From assembly GCA_031549925.1 (NCBI GenBank), contig JAVBPA010000006.1:14160-78159 (forward strand): a stretch of DNA of 64,000 nt, written 5' to 3'. Below, piece after piece: positions 16,679-26,061 of the stretch. The stretch's first letter is position 1; each line of letters begins with the position of its first letter. The notes under the pieces were generated by a model. The model was not told the origin of the DNA, did no database searches, and saw only the letters and a program-made list of their open reading frames with translations. A program made the translations under genes and the position numbers. Source of the DNA: JAVBPA01 sp031549925 (GTDB lineage Bacteria; Bacillota; Clostridia; Oscillospirales; CAG-272).

Positions 16679-19468
16679 TTATTTTAAATTGATAACAGAA
16701 GCGCAGCGGGAACAAACAAATTCTTCTTCATGAATAATACCTTCGTCCGACTGTTTCCAGCAGCGTACGCATTTTTTACCGCTTGCTGTACAAACCTCAG
16801 CTTTAAATTTTTCCGCGTTTTCTTCGAACACAATATTAACAGCCGAAGTAATAAAAACAGTTTCGAGTTCTTCCGTTCCGAAATCGGAAAGTAAACCGAA
16901 TATTTCTTTGTCGGAGGTTGTTATTGTAACTTGAGCTTCAAGCGATTTTCCGATTATCTTTTTTGTGCGCGATTCTTCGAGAGCAACCAAAACATCATCG
17001 CGTAATTCAAATAAACGATTCCATTTTGTTTCAAGTTCAGAAAAATCAAATTCCGCATTGTAATCCGGTATATCGTTTAAAAACACACTTAAATTTTTAT
17101 CCGATTCTTTTTTCGGAATGTAAGACCATACTTCTTCAGATGTATATGCAAGCAGAGGCGCGATGAGTAATGTAATCGATTTTAATATTTCATACATTGC
17201 CGTTTGTGCGCTGCGGCGTGCAAGGCTGTCTTTTTGTTCCACATAAACCCGGTCTTTTATAATATCAATATATAGCTTCGACATGTCAATTGTACAGAAG
17301 TTATTTATATCATGATATATATAATGGAATTCGTAATTTTCGTATCCCTCGCGTACCGATTTTATAAGCTTTGTTAATTTGGATAAAGCCCATTTATCTA
17401 TATCGTATAAATCTGCTGCCGGAATAGTATCGGTATCAGGATTAAAACCGTTTAAATTGGCAAGCAGAATACGCAGTGTATTTCTTATTTTACGGTAAAC
17501 TTCCGATAGTTGTTTCAATATTTCTTTCGATATCTTTACATCGTTTGTATAATCAACGGAAGATACCCACAAACGTAAAATGTCAGCTCCCCAATCTTTT
17601 ATAACATCTTCCGGAGCAACGGCGTTGCCTAAACTTTTATGCATCGCTTTGCCTTCGCCGTCAACTGTCCAGCCGTGTGTAATTATTGTTTTATAAGGAG
17701 CTACTCCTTTAGCTGCGATTGAAGTCAGCATAGAAGACTGGAACCATCCGCGGTATTGGTCTCCTCCCTCAAGATATATATCAGCGGGAAATTTAAGTCC
17801 CGGCGTTTGATCCAATACTGCGGCATGAGAAGAGCCGGAATCAAACCAAACATCCATGATATCAGTTTCTTTTCTAAATTTACCGCAGCCGCATTTGCAA
17901 ACTGTTTCCGGAGGAAGTATTTGTTCGGCATCGTACAAGAACCATGAATTTGATCCCTCGCGGCGGAATAAATCGGAAACGGCTGAAATAGTCGAATCGT
18001 TTATCAGATATTCACCGCAATCCGTGCAATAAAAAATCGGTATCGGAACACCCCAGTTACGCTGGCGTGATATACACCAGTCGTTGCGTTCAACAATCAT
18101 TGCGGTCATGCGTTCACGGCCCCATTTAGGATACCATTTTATATCATCGCAAGCTTTTACAGCGGCTTCTTTCAGAGCTGAAACAGAAGCGAACCATTGT
18201 TCTGTCGCACGGTAAATTATTGGGTTTTTACACCTCCAGCAATGCGGGTAAGAGTGTACGATTTCCTCGGAAGCCAGAAGGAAACCATTTTCACGCAAAT
18301 CATCAAGAATAATTTTATTTGCTTTATCATAACGGATTCCGGCAAATTTTCCGGCTTCTTCGGTTAAAAATCCGCGTCCGTCAACAGGAACAACAACGCC
18401 GATGGAAGTTCCTTTTTCCGTATCATATTTTCTGCAAATATCAAAGTCATCAGATCCGTGACCGGGGGCAGTGTGGACGCATCCTGTTCCGGATTCGTTT
18501 GTTACATGTTCTCCGTTTAATATAACAGATTTTCTGTCAAGGAAAGGATGATTTGCCGTCATTAATTCAAAATCAGAACCTTTTAATTTCGCTATTATTT
18601 CATAATTTTCAATTTTTGCCGTTTTGCAAACTTGTTCAAGCAATTGAGAAGCTATTATATATGTTTCGCCGCATTGAACTTTTATTAAAACATAATCAAA
18701 ATCAGCGTTAAGACAAATAGCCAGATTTCCCGGTAAAGTCCATGTAGTTGTGGTCCAAATAACAAAATATGTTTTATCAAGATCACATAAACCGGATAAT
18801 TTTCCTCTATCGCAGTCTACTTTAAATTTAACATATATAGATTCGCACTTATCGTCACTGTATTCGATTTCAGCTTCCGCGAGAGCGGTTTCATCGTCGG
18901 GACACCAATAAACGGATTTAAAATCACGGTAGATGTAACCTTTTTTTGCCATCTCTCCGAATATTTCAATTTGTTTGCTTTCAAATGAAGGTTTAACGGT
19001 TAAATAAGGATTATCCCAATCTGCCAAAACGCCGAGTCTCTTAAATTGAGAACGCTGTATATCTACATAATCGAGAACAAATTTATGACATTTATCTCTA
19101 AATTCAGGAATCGACATTTTTTTTCTGTCAAGCTTTGTTTGTTTAATTATTGCGTTTTCCGCCGGTAAACCATGACAATCCCAGCCCGGTACATAAGGAG
19201 AACACCAACCGGACATGTTTTTATATTTAACAATAATATCTTTTAATATTTTATTTAATGAAGTTCCAATATGAATATTTCCGTTTGCATACGGAGGACC
19301 GTCATGAAGAATGAATGTAGGTTTATCTGCATTGTTTTCTATGATTTTATGGTAAATATCTTCACGGTTCCAATTATCGAGTATTTCCGGTTCATGCTGC
19401 GGAAGACTGGCTCTCATAGGAAAATCTGTTTGCGGCAAATTTAGAGTGCTTGTATAATCCTTTGACAT
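16679..19468 (-). CDS. ileS: Isoleucyl-tRNA synthetase
   Basis: About 929 residues, the normal bacterial size. The class I HIGH motif is GNIHIG within PPYANGNIHIG, the second signature is KAMHKSLGN (variant of KMSKS), an editing domain lies between, and a C-terminal zinc ribbon carries CVRCWK and CSRC. It charges tRNA-Ile in the cytoplasm. The start at 19468 (MSKDYTSTLNLP) is set by AAGGAGC; the open frame further upstream lies within the divIVA end and is not used. Only 16 nt separate it from divIVA, leaving no room for a T-box, so its regulation must be from upstream or absent. Confidence 0.95.
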   Translation of the reverse strand: MSKDYTSTLNLPQTDFPMRASLPQHEPEILDNWNREDIYHKIIENNADKPTFILHDGPPYANGNIHIGTSLNKILKDIIVKYKNMSGWCSPYVPGWDCHGLPAENAIIKQTKLDRKKMSIPEFRDKCHKFVLDYVDIQRSQFKRLGVLADWDNPYLTVKPSFESKQIEIFGEMAKKGYIYRDFKSVYWCPDDETALAEAEIEYSDDKCESIYVKFKVDCDRGKLSGLCDLDKTYFVIWTTTTWTLPGNLAICLNADFDYVLIKVQCGETYIIASQLLEQVCKTAKIENYEIIAKLKGSDFELMTANHPFLDRKSVILNGEHVTNESGTGCVHTAPGHGSDDFDICRKYDTEKGTSIGVVVPVDGRGFLTEEAGKFAGIRYDKANKIILDDLRENGFLLASEEIVHSYPHCWRCKNPIIYRATEQWFASVSALKEAAVKACDDIKWYPKWGRERMTAMIVERNDWCISRQRNWGVPIPIFYCTDCGEYLINDSTISAVSDLFRREGSNSWFLYDAEQILPPETVCKCGCGKFRKETDIMDVWFDSGSSHAAVLDQTPGLKFPADIYLEGGDQYRGWFQSSMLTSIAAKGVAPYKTIITHGWTVDGEGKAMHKSLGNAVAPEDVIKDWGADILRLWVSSVDYTNDVKISKEILKQLSEVYRKIRNTLRILLANLNGFNPDTDTIPAADLYDIDKWALSKLTKLIKSVREGYENYEFHYIYHDINNFCTIDMSKLYIDIIKDRVYVEQKDSLARRSAQTAMYEILKSITLLIAPLLAYTSEEVWSYIPKKESDKNLSVFLNDIPDYNAEFDFSELETKWNRLFELRDDVLVALEESRTKKIIGKSLEAQVTITTSDKEIFGLLSDFGTEELETVFITSAVNIVFEENAEKFKAEVCTASGKKCVRCWKQSDEGIIHEEEFVCSRCASVINLK

Positions 19469-19484
19469 ATATTTATTTTGCTCC

Positions 19485-21131
19485 TTATTGGGAATCCGTA
19501 TCATCTGTATATATAAAATCATAATCTTCGTTGTTTTTTGATTTACTCGACGGTACGGGTTTAGATTTATTTTTGTTTTTTCCAAAACCGAATCTTTTTT
19601 CTTTTTTTGATGAATCTTCAATTGTTTTCAAAAATTCCTGGTATTCTAAATCTTCTTCTTCGTTGAATTGTATTTCATCGCTTGAATTTTTGTTGGTTTT
19701 ATTACCGTTTTTTAAGTTTTCGGTTTTTTGATTAATAGATGGTTTAATATCTTCCGTTTTATTTTCCGGAACATTTTTCAACGCACTTTCGGGAGCGTTG
19801 TATTTATTATAATTTTCAGTATCGTTTTCTTCGTTTTCAATTAAATCATCATCAATTGATAATAATTTATTAAGTTCTATAATAGAAGATTTGACTCCTT
19901 TTGAAATATCGCCGCTTTTTATCGGTTTAATTATAACGCGTTCTGCCGGAGGTTCTATAATCGTTTCTTTTACAATTTCAGGAGAAGCGTTTGCGATTTC
20001 GTCCGGAAAATTTTCTTTAAATTCTTCATCAAATTCCGTATTATCATTAAAATTATCCGTTTTTTCGATTTCGGAATTTGTTTTTGCTCCCATTTCTAAA
20101 TTTTTATCCGTAAAAATACCGGTTTCTGCTTTTTCGTTTTCAAAAACTATATTATCTTCATTGATATTATCTTCAAAAACGTTTTCTGAATCATTATCCT
20201 CGTTTAATTCCGGTTCTTTTTGTTTTTCGTCTAAAATATTATTTTTTGTAATTACCGGCTGTATAAAAGCAACTGTTTCTTCTTTTTCAGATAAATTATT
20301 TTCTATGTTTTCTTCTATTGTTTCCGGTATCGGATTTATGTTTTTAGGAGCTATATAAGCAGTAGGTCTTTTTCTTTTGATAATTTTCATATTCCTGATT
20401 TTTTGCGGTTCCGGTATATCTGTTTTTATATTAGATTCCGTTTCCGTTTTATTTATCTCAGGTTCGTCATTTTTTTCTGTAATTATCGGTTTATTATCGT
20501 TTTTTACTTCTTCTTTAATTATTTTTGGTTCTTCTTGCGGTAAAATTTCTGCTTGAATTTTTTGTTCCGGTTCTGTTTTGGTTTTTTCAGCTTTCTTTAT
20601 ATTTTCAAGAAGATCTTGTTTTATGTTATCTATTACACGCCGGGCGAACGCATCTTCCGTTATGTTTAATTCGTTGAGACCTTCAATTTCCGTTTTGATA
20701 TCTTCAATTATTTCAATATGTTTATTATATGTCGAAAAAAGATTTGATTTAAAATCAACAACTATAGAACGCAAAGCAAGCAAAGTATCACATTCACGTT
20801 TAATATCGGAACGGAAATCCGATAATATTTTTTCACAATTTGTTTTTGTAGCCCGAAGTACTACTTCTGCTCTTTCGTTTGCTTCATTTATTATAGTAGA
20901 ACTTGCTTTCTGAGCATTTATTAATGCCGCTCTTATTGATTCTTCATCTTTTTTTATTGCATCGAGTTTTGATTGAGTGGTTCTTAATTTTTTTTCAAGT
21001 TCGTTGTTTTCGCGGTATAATTCTGTATATTTTTCAATAATAAAATTTATATGTTCATCAACTTCGGCAGAGTTATAGCCTCTTACCGATTTTGCGAATT
21101 CTCTTTTTTCAAGCTCATTCGGAGGAAGCAT
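19485..21131 (-). CDS. divIVA: DivIVA-domain cell division/polarity protein
   Basis: 548 residues, much longer than the usual ~160-230. The N-terminal lipid-binding DivIVA domain (EFAKSVRGYNSAEVDEHINFI) is followed by a long coiled coil (about 30-195), then a highly acidic, low-complexity Glu/Asn/Lys/Pro region (about 200-500) and a short basic-to-acidic tail. DivIVA binds curved membrane at poles and septa and recruits division or sporulation proteins. It is encoded in the usual sepF-yggT-divIVA-ileS neighbourhood. The long disordered extension is unusual and may be a protein-recruitment region. Confidence 0.88.
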   Translation of the reverse strand: MLPPNELEKREFAKSVRGYNSAEVDEHINFIIEKYTELYRENNELEKKLRTTQSKLDAIKKDEESIRAALINAQKASSTIINEANERAEVVLRATKTNCEKILSDFRSDIKRECDTLLALRSIVVDFKSNLFSTYNKHIEIIEDIKTEIEGLNELNITEDAFARRVIDNIKQDLLENIKKAEKTKTEPEQKIQAEILPQEEPKIIKEEVKNDNKPIITEKNDEPEINKTETESNIKTDIPEPQKIRNMKIIKRKRPTAYIAPKNINPIPETIEENIENNLSEKEETVAFIQPVITKNNILDEKQKEPELNEDNDSENVFEDNINEDNIVFENEKAETGIFTDKNLEMGAKTNSEIEKTDNFNDNTEFDEEFKENFPDEIANASPEIVKETIIEPPAERVIIKPIKSGDISKGVKSSIIELNKLLSIDDDLIENEENDTENYNKYNAPESALKNVPENKTEDIKPSINQKTENLKNGNKTNKNSSDEIQFNEEEDLEYQEFLKTIEDSSKKEKRFGFGKNKNKSKPVPSSKSKNNEDYDFIYTDDTDSQ

Positions 21132-21216
21132 TTTTTATCCGTCCTTTGTTTTCTAAATATTTAAATAAGGCGGAAAACGGTTTCGTCTCCGCCGTAATTA
21201 TTTTATCCGATAATAT

Positions 21217-21552
21217 TTATATACTTCTGGGAAGTATAAATTGTATTATTGATAACAATAAAAAAGTTACAATAAACGATAAATCAATAGGCATTTCTTG
21301 CAGGAAAGGTATTTTATCAAGTAAAACTCTTACGGGATAAATAACAGGTTCGGTGATAGTCCATAAAAATCTGGTCAGATTATTTTCTGCATCCGGCATA
21401 ACCCATGACAATATAGCGCGTGCAAACATACACAGTTGTAAAATCGCAAGCAGATAATATACAAAATTTATAAAAACATAAAATAATGATATTATAACAA
21501 TAACCTCATTCCGAAAAATAAAAATATAGACAGATACATATATAATATACAA
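21217..21552 (-). CDS. yggT: YggT-family membrane protein
   Basis: Up to 111 residues, a two-pass membrane protein of the YggT family (FARAILSWVMPDAEN, TEPVIYPVRVLLDK). These proteins sit beside sepF and divIVA in Gram-positives and are implicated in division or osmotic tolerance. The start is uncertain. The coordinates use a TTG at 21552 with poor ribosome-site support. A good GAGG at 21507-21504 instead points to an in-frame ATA at 21495, which would give a 93-residue protein beginning ISLFYVF or similar, the usual length and N-terminus. Confidence 0.85.
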   Translation of the reverse strand: MYIIYVSVYIFIFRNEVIVIISLFYVFINFVYYLLAILQLCMFARAILSWVMPDAENNLTRFLWTITEPVIYPVRVLLDKIPFLQEMPIDLSFIVTFLLLSIIQFILPRSI

Positions 21553-21611
21553 TTATATCCAAATTATAACTTTAATATATCATAATTAAGATATAATTCA
21601 TATATTAATCA

Positions 21612-22145
21612 TTAAATAGTATCATAAGGATCTTCCATAATTTGAGATTGAGATTGTCTCTGCTGACTTTGCTGCTCCTGTGACAAATCAACATTACTCG
21701 GAGTAATAATCCATGTAAAAGCTGACGCTTTTTTAATATTTCCTTCAATCGTATAAACAACTCCGAGGATAAAGTCAATCATTCTGCGTGCGGTTTCTTT
21801 ATTTGTATTTTCTAAATTCAAAACAACAGTGCGGCGATTAATTAAATGATCCGCTATCATGTTAACGCTTTCCCATTTTTGGGGCTTTATAATCTTCATT
21901 TCAAGCGAATTCGAACTAATAGCAATATTTTCATTATTATTCTGATGCTGCTGCGAAGCTCCTCCGCCTCTGTAGGTGTTTTGATTTTGATTCTGCTGCT
22001 GTTGCTGGGGCTGCTGTGTATAATCATCAGAATAAGTATAATCTACATTTTCAGCTCCGTTAAATACATATTCATCTTCCGCATAATTGTTTTCATCAAT
22101 ATCTGTTGGGTTGACCAGATTTTTTACCTTATCCATGAAGCCCAT
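21612..22145 (-). CDS. sepF: SepF cell division protein
   Basis: 177 residues. An N-terminal amphipathic membrane-binding helix (MGFMDKVKNLVN), a Gln/Asn-rich disordered linker (about 45-75) and the C-terminal SepF/DUF552 fold (MKIIKPQKWESVNMIADHLINRRTVVLNL...ARRMIDFILGVVYTIEG). SepF anchors FtsZ to the membrane and bundles it. GGAGG precedes the start. It lies between yggS and yggT as in Bacillus and Clostridia. Confidence 0.95.
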   Translation of the reverse strand: MGFMDKVKNLVNPTDIDENNYAEDEYVFNGAENVDYTYSDDYTQQPQQQQQNQNQNTYRGGGASQQHQNNNENIAISSNSLEMKIIKPQKWESVNMIADHLINRRTVVLNLENTNKETARRMIDFILGVVYTIEGNIKKASAFTWIITPSNVDLSQEQQSQQRQSQSQIMEDPYDTI

Positions 22146-22213
22146 TTAATAAATCCTCCGTATATTATGCCGGACAACCATATAACTTCCGTGCACTCTA
22201 TTTTATAATATTT

Positions 22214-22927
22214 TTATTTTATACTAGTTCGTGTCCCGAAAATCGCACTTCCGGGACGTATCATATTTGCTCCGTTTTCGATAGCATTTATATAATCAGC
22301 AGACATACCCATCGATAAAACAGACTTAGTTATATTATGTAATTTTTTTTTATAAATGTCAATAAAAATTTGATAAGTTTCTCCAAAAAAATTTTTACAA
22401 TTACTATATTCGCTACCAATTGCTCCTATTGTCATTAATCCGACAGGTAATATATTTTTATATTCTAAAATATTTGACAAAAAACTTTCTGTTTGTTCAG
22501 GTAATATTCCGTTTTTATTTTCTTCCCGTGCTATATTTATTTCAATTAAGCATTTACTTATTATATTCTTTTTTTTAGAAACCGAATCAATTTCCGCAGC
22601 GGCACGCAAATTATCAAGAGATTGTATTAAATCGGTACATCCTACGATTTTATTAATCTTATTTGTCTGCAAAGCTCCTATATAATCAACTTTTAATGAT
22701 TTATCATATTCATCGTATTTTGAAACCAATTCTGAAACCCGATTTTCACCGATACGGGATAAACCAATTGAAGCGGCGTAATTAATGCTTTCCGCGGAAA
22801 CCGTTTTTGTTGCCGCGCAAATCTCAATTTCGTAATTAATTCCGAGTCTTGTTTTAGCATTTTCCACATTTTCCAAAACACGCATATAATTTTCATATAT
22901 CGTATTTTTATATTCCTCTGTTATCAT
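22214..22927 (-). CDS. yggS: YggS-family PLP homeostasis protein
   Basis: 237 residues, a single-domain TIM barrel with the PLP-binding Lys in CAATKTVSAE, plus FIGALQTNK-like (YIGALQTNK), SMGMSADYINAIENGANMIRPGSAIFG at the C-terminus. These proteins bind pyridoxal 5'-phosphate and regulate vitamin B6 and amino acid homeostasis rather than catalyse a defined reaction. It lies upstream of sepF with CGGAG before the ATG. Confidence 0.95.
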   Translation of the reverse strand: MITEEYKNTIYENYMRVLENVENAKTRLGINYEIEICAATKTVSAESINYAASIGLSRIGENRVSELVSKYDEYDKSLKVDYIGALQTNKINKIVGCTDLIQSLDNLRAAAEIDSVSKKKNIISKCLIEINIAREENKNGILPEQTESFLSNILEYKNILPVGLMTIGAIGSEYSNCKNFFGETYQIFIDIYKKKLHNITKSVLSMGMSADYINAIENGANMIRPGSAIFGTRTSIK

Positions 22928-22949
22928 ATATAAAATGTACTCCGGATAT

Positions 22950-24191
22950 TTAATTTAATATCTGACCGTCGTAATAATCTTTTCCTTTTGTGATTATTTT
23001 TTCGTATAACCCTAAACGTTTTGTATGTTCGGGATTCGAGACATCTTTCGGCTCAACTATAAAATATCCGTTTTTTTCAAATATCGGATTTATCTCGCGG
23101 AATTCCACGACAGAACCGTTTAATATATACACTCCGTTTTTTCCGTCCACAATACGCACGGCTGAAACAGGAACACGGTATCCGCTGTAAGAAAAGCGGA
23201 TTATATCAACAGTTTGACATCTTAAAAAATTGAAATTTTCGTTTATTATACCATTTTTAAATATTAATACAATACGTTCGCTGTCAGGTTCTGATATAAC
23301 CCTGAAGAGATTCATGTTTATAGTTTTGTCGCTGTTATATGGAAATATAACATCATAATTGCGCCCTTGCACAAAATTATTTATATCTTCATAAAGTATT
23401 TCACATGCAATGTACCAATCATAGCTTAATGCGATTTTACCTATAGCTCCTGAATTTTCAATTTCAAAAGGCTGGGCTTCAATTAATTTTTTATAATCAT
23501 CGAGAGTCATTATATTTACGTCAACCGATGAAAAAACATTTTCATAACCGTCTATTGTATCATAAAAATAACCGGATCTTTCGCTGATTACCGTGTCGCT
23601 TATATTACCGGAATCACTTTTCAAATTATCGAGACTTTTTTGTAATTCATCGATCTTTTCTTCCCAGCCGGAAACAACCTTTAAAGAAACCTGACGCCGG
23701 TTTAATAATTTAAGCAATTCATCTTTTTTCTTTATGACATAATAAATGTCACCGTTTTCGATTTTATCTCTGAAAGTATTATATAGTTTATTTATTCTCG
23801 TGTCAATGGTAGAAACATCAGACATTATAATGTTATCTTCAATTGAACTGTCTTTAAGCAATTCGATTTTTTTTTCAAGAGCGTTTATTTCGTTATGTAT
23901 ATCGTTTCCTTCTGATATTGTCGCTACTACCGCATCTTTTTGTATCTTACTTCCGTTTGTGTAATAATAACTGATGTTACCGTCGTAATACGAATATAAA
24001 ATTTTTTCGTTTCTAATAATATACGCGTCAAGAGAAGCGATTTCGTTTTCAGTAACATACATTGCCGGAAGAGTTTCTATACTTTGAGAAAAGTTTCCGG
24101 TCATTTGTATAATAATATAAACAACAACAAACACCGATACTATTGCTGTAACGATGTAAATTGCGATATCTTTTAAATATTTAGTATCCAT
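22950..24191 (-). CDS. HlyD/RND-adaptor-like membrane-anchored protein
   Basis: 413 residues. A single N-terminal membrane anchor (residues 8-30) is followed by an extracytoplasmic region with a lipoyl-like half motif (NGSKIQKDAVVATISE), a long coiled coil (about 95-200), a second barrel-like part and a C-terminal beta domain (SGYRVPVSAVRIVDGKNGVYIL). The layout fits HlyD-type efflux adaptors. A protein like this is often found between miaA-side genes and yggS-sepF in Clostridia, suggesting an envelope or division role, but its partner transporter is not here. Start at the ATG 24191 with a weak ribosome site. Confidence 0.7.
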   Translation of the reverse strand: MDTKYLKDIAIYIVTAIVSVFVVVYIIIQMTGNFSQSIETLPAMYVTENEIASLDAYIIRNEKILYSYYDGNISYYYTNGSKIQKDAVVATISEGNDIHNEINALEKKIELLKDSSIEDNIIMSDVSTIDTRINKLYNTFRDKIENGDIYYVIKKKDELLKLLNRRQVSLKVVSGWEEKIDELQKSLDNLKSDSGNISDTVISERSGYFYDTIDGYENVFSSVDVNIMTLDDYKKLIEAQPFEIENSGAIGKIALSYDWYIACEILYEDINNFVQGRNYDVIFPYNSDKTINMNLFRVISEPDSERIVLIFKNGIINENFNFLRCQTVDIIRFSYSGYRVPVSAVRIVDGKNGVYILNGSVVEFREINPIFEKNGYFIVEPKDVSNPEHTKRLGLYEKIITKGKDYYDGQILN

Positions 24192-24220
24192 TTTTTTGTA
24201 TAGTAATAATTTTAGTTTAC

Positions 24221-25165
24221 TTATTTATTAAAACAATGTATTATATCACAGTTATTATCAAAAGTTAATAGCTTTTGCACATTGTTTACAATCTCTTCAA
24301 ATGTATGATTATTGCTTATATCTATATTTTTAATATAATCTCTGTATTTGAACCATGTAATTTGTCGTTTTGCATAATTCCTGGTTGCTGTTTTTATATT
24401 TTCAACAGCTTCTTCAAAGGACCAAAGCCCATCAAGATAACTATATAATTCGCGGTATCCGATTGCCTGTGCTGCGTTTGAATCACGTTTTAAGTTAAGA
24501 ATTTTAACTTCTTCCAATAAACCGTTTTCTATCATAATATCAACTCTGCGGTTTATTCTTTCGTATAAAGCATCTCTATCCGTATAATTTAATGATATTA
24601 CATCAAAATTATATTTTGTATTTTGGGGTTTTGATTTTTTATCCCATTCGGTTTTTGTTACTCCGGTTGTTTTAAAAATTTCAAGTGCGCGGATAACTCT
24701 TTTTTTATTATTTTTATGAATAGCCAAAGCGGATTCATAATCGACTTTATATAGCATTGAATGAAGTTCATCGCATGAATATTTTTCCAGTTCTTCGCGG
24801 TATTTATGGTCTGATCCGGTTTCAGAAAAAATATTACCGCTGACGACCGCGTCAATATATAAACCTGTTCCTCCGCAAAATACCGGAATTTTTCCACGGG
24901 AGATTATTTCATCCGCTGTATTATAAGCCATTTTCTGATAATCGGCACAAGAAAAATTTTCGCAGGGATTAAGTATATCAATCATATGATGACGAACTTC
25001 TAAAAGCTCTTCCTGTGTAGGTTTTGCCGTTCCTATATTCATACCTTTGTATATTTGCATTGAATCGCAGGAAATAATTTCACCGTTTATTTTTTTGGCA
25101 ATTTCGATAGCTGCTTTTGTTTTTCCCGAAGCTGTGGGACCGGTTATAACCGCTATATAATTCAT
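24221..25165 (-). CDS. miaA: tRNA dimethylallyltransferase
   Basis: About 314 residues. The P-loop GPTASGKT, SCDSMQIYKGMNIGTAKP, FCGGTGLYIDAVVSG and NYAKRQITWFKYR are MiaA signatures. It transfers dimethylallyl to A37 of tRNAs reading UNN codons, the first step to i6A/ms2i6A. The start at 25165 overlaps the stop of the upstream NUDIX-MazG gene as ATGA, indicating translational coupling. An ATG 15 nt earlier is also possible. Confidence 0.94.
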   Translation of the reverse strand: MNYIAVITGPTASGKTKAAIEIAKKINGEIISCDSMQIYKGMNIGTAKPTQEELLEVRHHMIDILNPCENFSCADYQKMAYNTADEIISRGKIPVFCGGTGLYIDAVVSGNIFSETGSDHKYREELEKYSCDELHSMLYKVDYESALAIHKNNKKRVIRALEIFKTTGVTKTEWDKKSKPQNTKYNFDVISLNYTDRDALYERINRRVDIMIENGLLEEVKILNLKRDSNAAQAIGYRELYSYLDGLWSFEEAVENIKTATRNYAKRQITWFKYRDYIKNIDISNNHTFEEIVNNVQKLLTFDNNCDIIHCFNK

Positions 25166-25935
25166 GACATAAGGTTCCATTCTTCAGGATCAAATTTAAA
25201 TCCGTTGTGATAACGTTCATTATTATATTCTTCTTTTTTGGGTATCCATTTTTCAAGATCTATGTTGTATAAATTAGCAATTGCTATAATATAATAAATC
25301 ATATCCCATAATTCTTCTTCTAAAGTGTTTTTTATATTTTTATTATCGGCTCTGTTAGGACCGTTTATTAACTGACGGGCAAGCTCTCCCGCTTCCTCAA
25401 TAAGTTTTATGAAATATATATTTTCGAATCCGTTTTTATTATCCTTGCTTTTTATGTATGCCTGTAAATATTTAATTGTGATATATCCCCGTTCGATCAT
25501 AAAAGAATTATCTTTTTCAAATCCCAAATCAATTATAGAAGAACTGTTTATCATTTCAATAAACCTGTTTCTTATAAATATAGGGTATAAGGGAATATCA
25601 AATGACAATTTAACCCATTCACTTCCTTTTTGATTTACATCTTGATTTGTGGGTTTTTGTTTTATATTGTTTTCTAAGATACATAAAAATACGTGATAAA
25701 TTTTATGTATTCCTCCGCAGATACGTTCGCCGATCGCAGCCATTTTTTTTATTTTTACCTTATATCCCGTTTCTTCAAGACATTCTCTGATAACGGTTTC
25801 CTGCATGCTTTCGCCTTCATTCTGACCACCTCCGGGTAAAATATAATATTTTTCTCCCTGTTCGTTTACGGAATAATTCAATAAAACTTCTCCGTTGTTT
25901 ATTATTATTGCCTTGCAGGAATTTTTTACATTCAT
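25162..25935 (-). CDS. NUDIX-MazG-like two-domain nucleotide pyrophosphohydrolase
   Basis: 257 residues. The N-terminal half holds a NUDIX box (GGGQNEGESMQETVIRECLEETGY: G, E, RE, EE, G at the canonical spacings). The C-terminal half (about 165-235) holds a MazG-like helical domain with KLIEEAGELARQL and EEELWDMIYYIIAIAN, the paired acidic metal ligands of all-alpha NTP pyrophosphohydrolases. Both halves remove diphosphate from nucleotides, so it probably sanitises the nucleotide pool. GAAG precedes the ATG, and it is translationally coupled to miaA. The fusion is unusual. Confidence 0.82.
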   Translation of the reverse strand: MNVKNSCKAIIINNGEVLLNYSVNEQGEKYYILPGGGQNEGESMQETVIRECLEETGYKVKIKKMAAIGERICGGIHKIYHVFLCILENNIKQKPTNQDVNQKGSEWVKLSFDIPLYPIFIRNRFIEMINSSSIIDLGFEKDNSFMIERGYITIKYLQAYIKSKDNKNGFENIYFIKLIEEAGELARQLINGPNRADNKNIKNTLEEELWDMIYYIIAIANLYNIDLEKWIPKKEEYNNERYHNGFKFDPEEWNLMS

Positions 25936-26061
25936 TTTTACTTCTTCCGAATCTATATATTTTATTTTTTATTATAAAACAATTGTAAAGCCAAAACATC
26001 AAAGCATAAAAATATTTTTGATTTTAATCATAATATAGTTTAATACAAAAAATGTATCATA

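Noticed and set aside
19469..19484. Possible T-box riboswitch before ileS
   Set aside because: Only 16 nt separate divIVA and ileS; no room and no specifier-loop sequence.
19891..20358. 155-codon open frame on the plus strand inside divIVA
   Set aside because: It is the antisense of the low-complexity acidic tail, Ser/Phe/Ile-rich with no ribosome site. The codon pattern belongs to the minus-strand gene.
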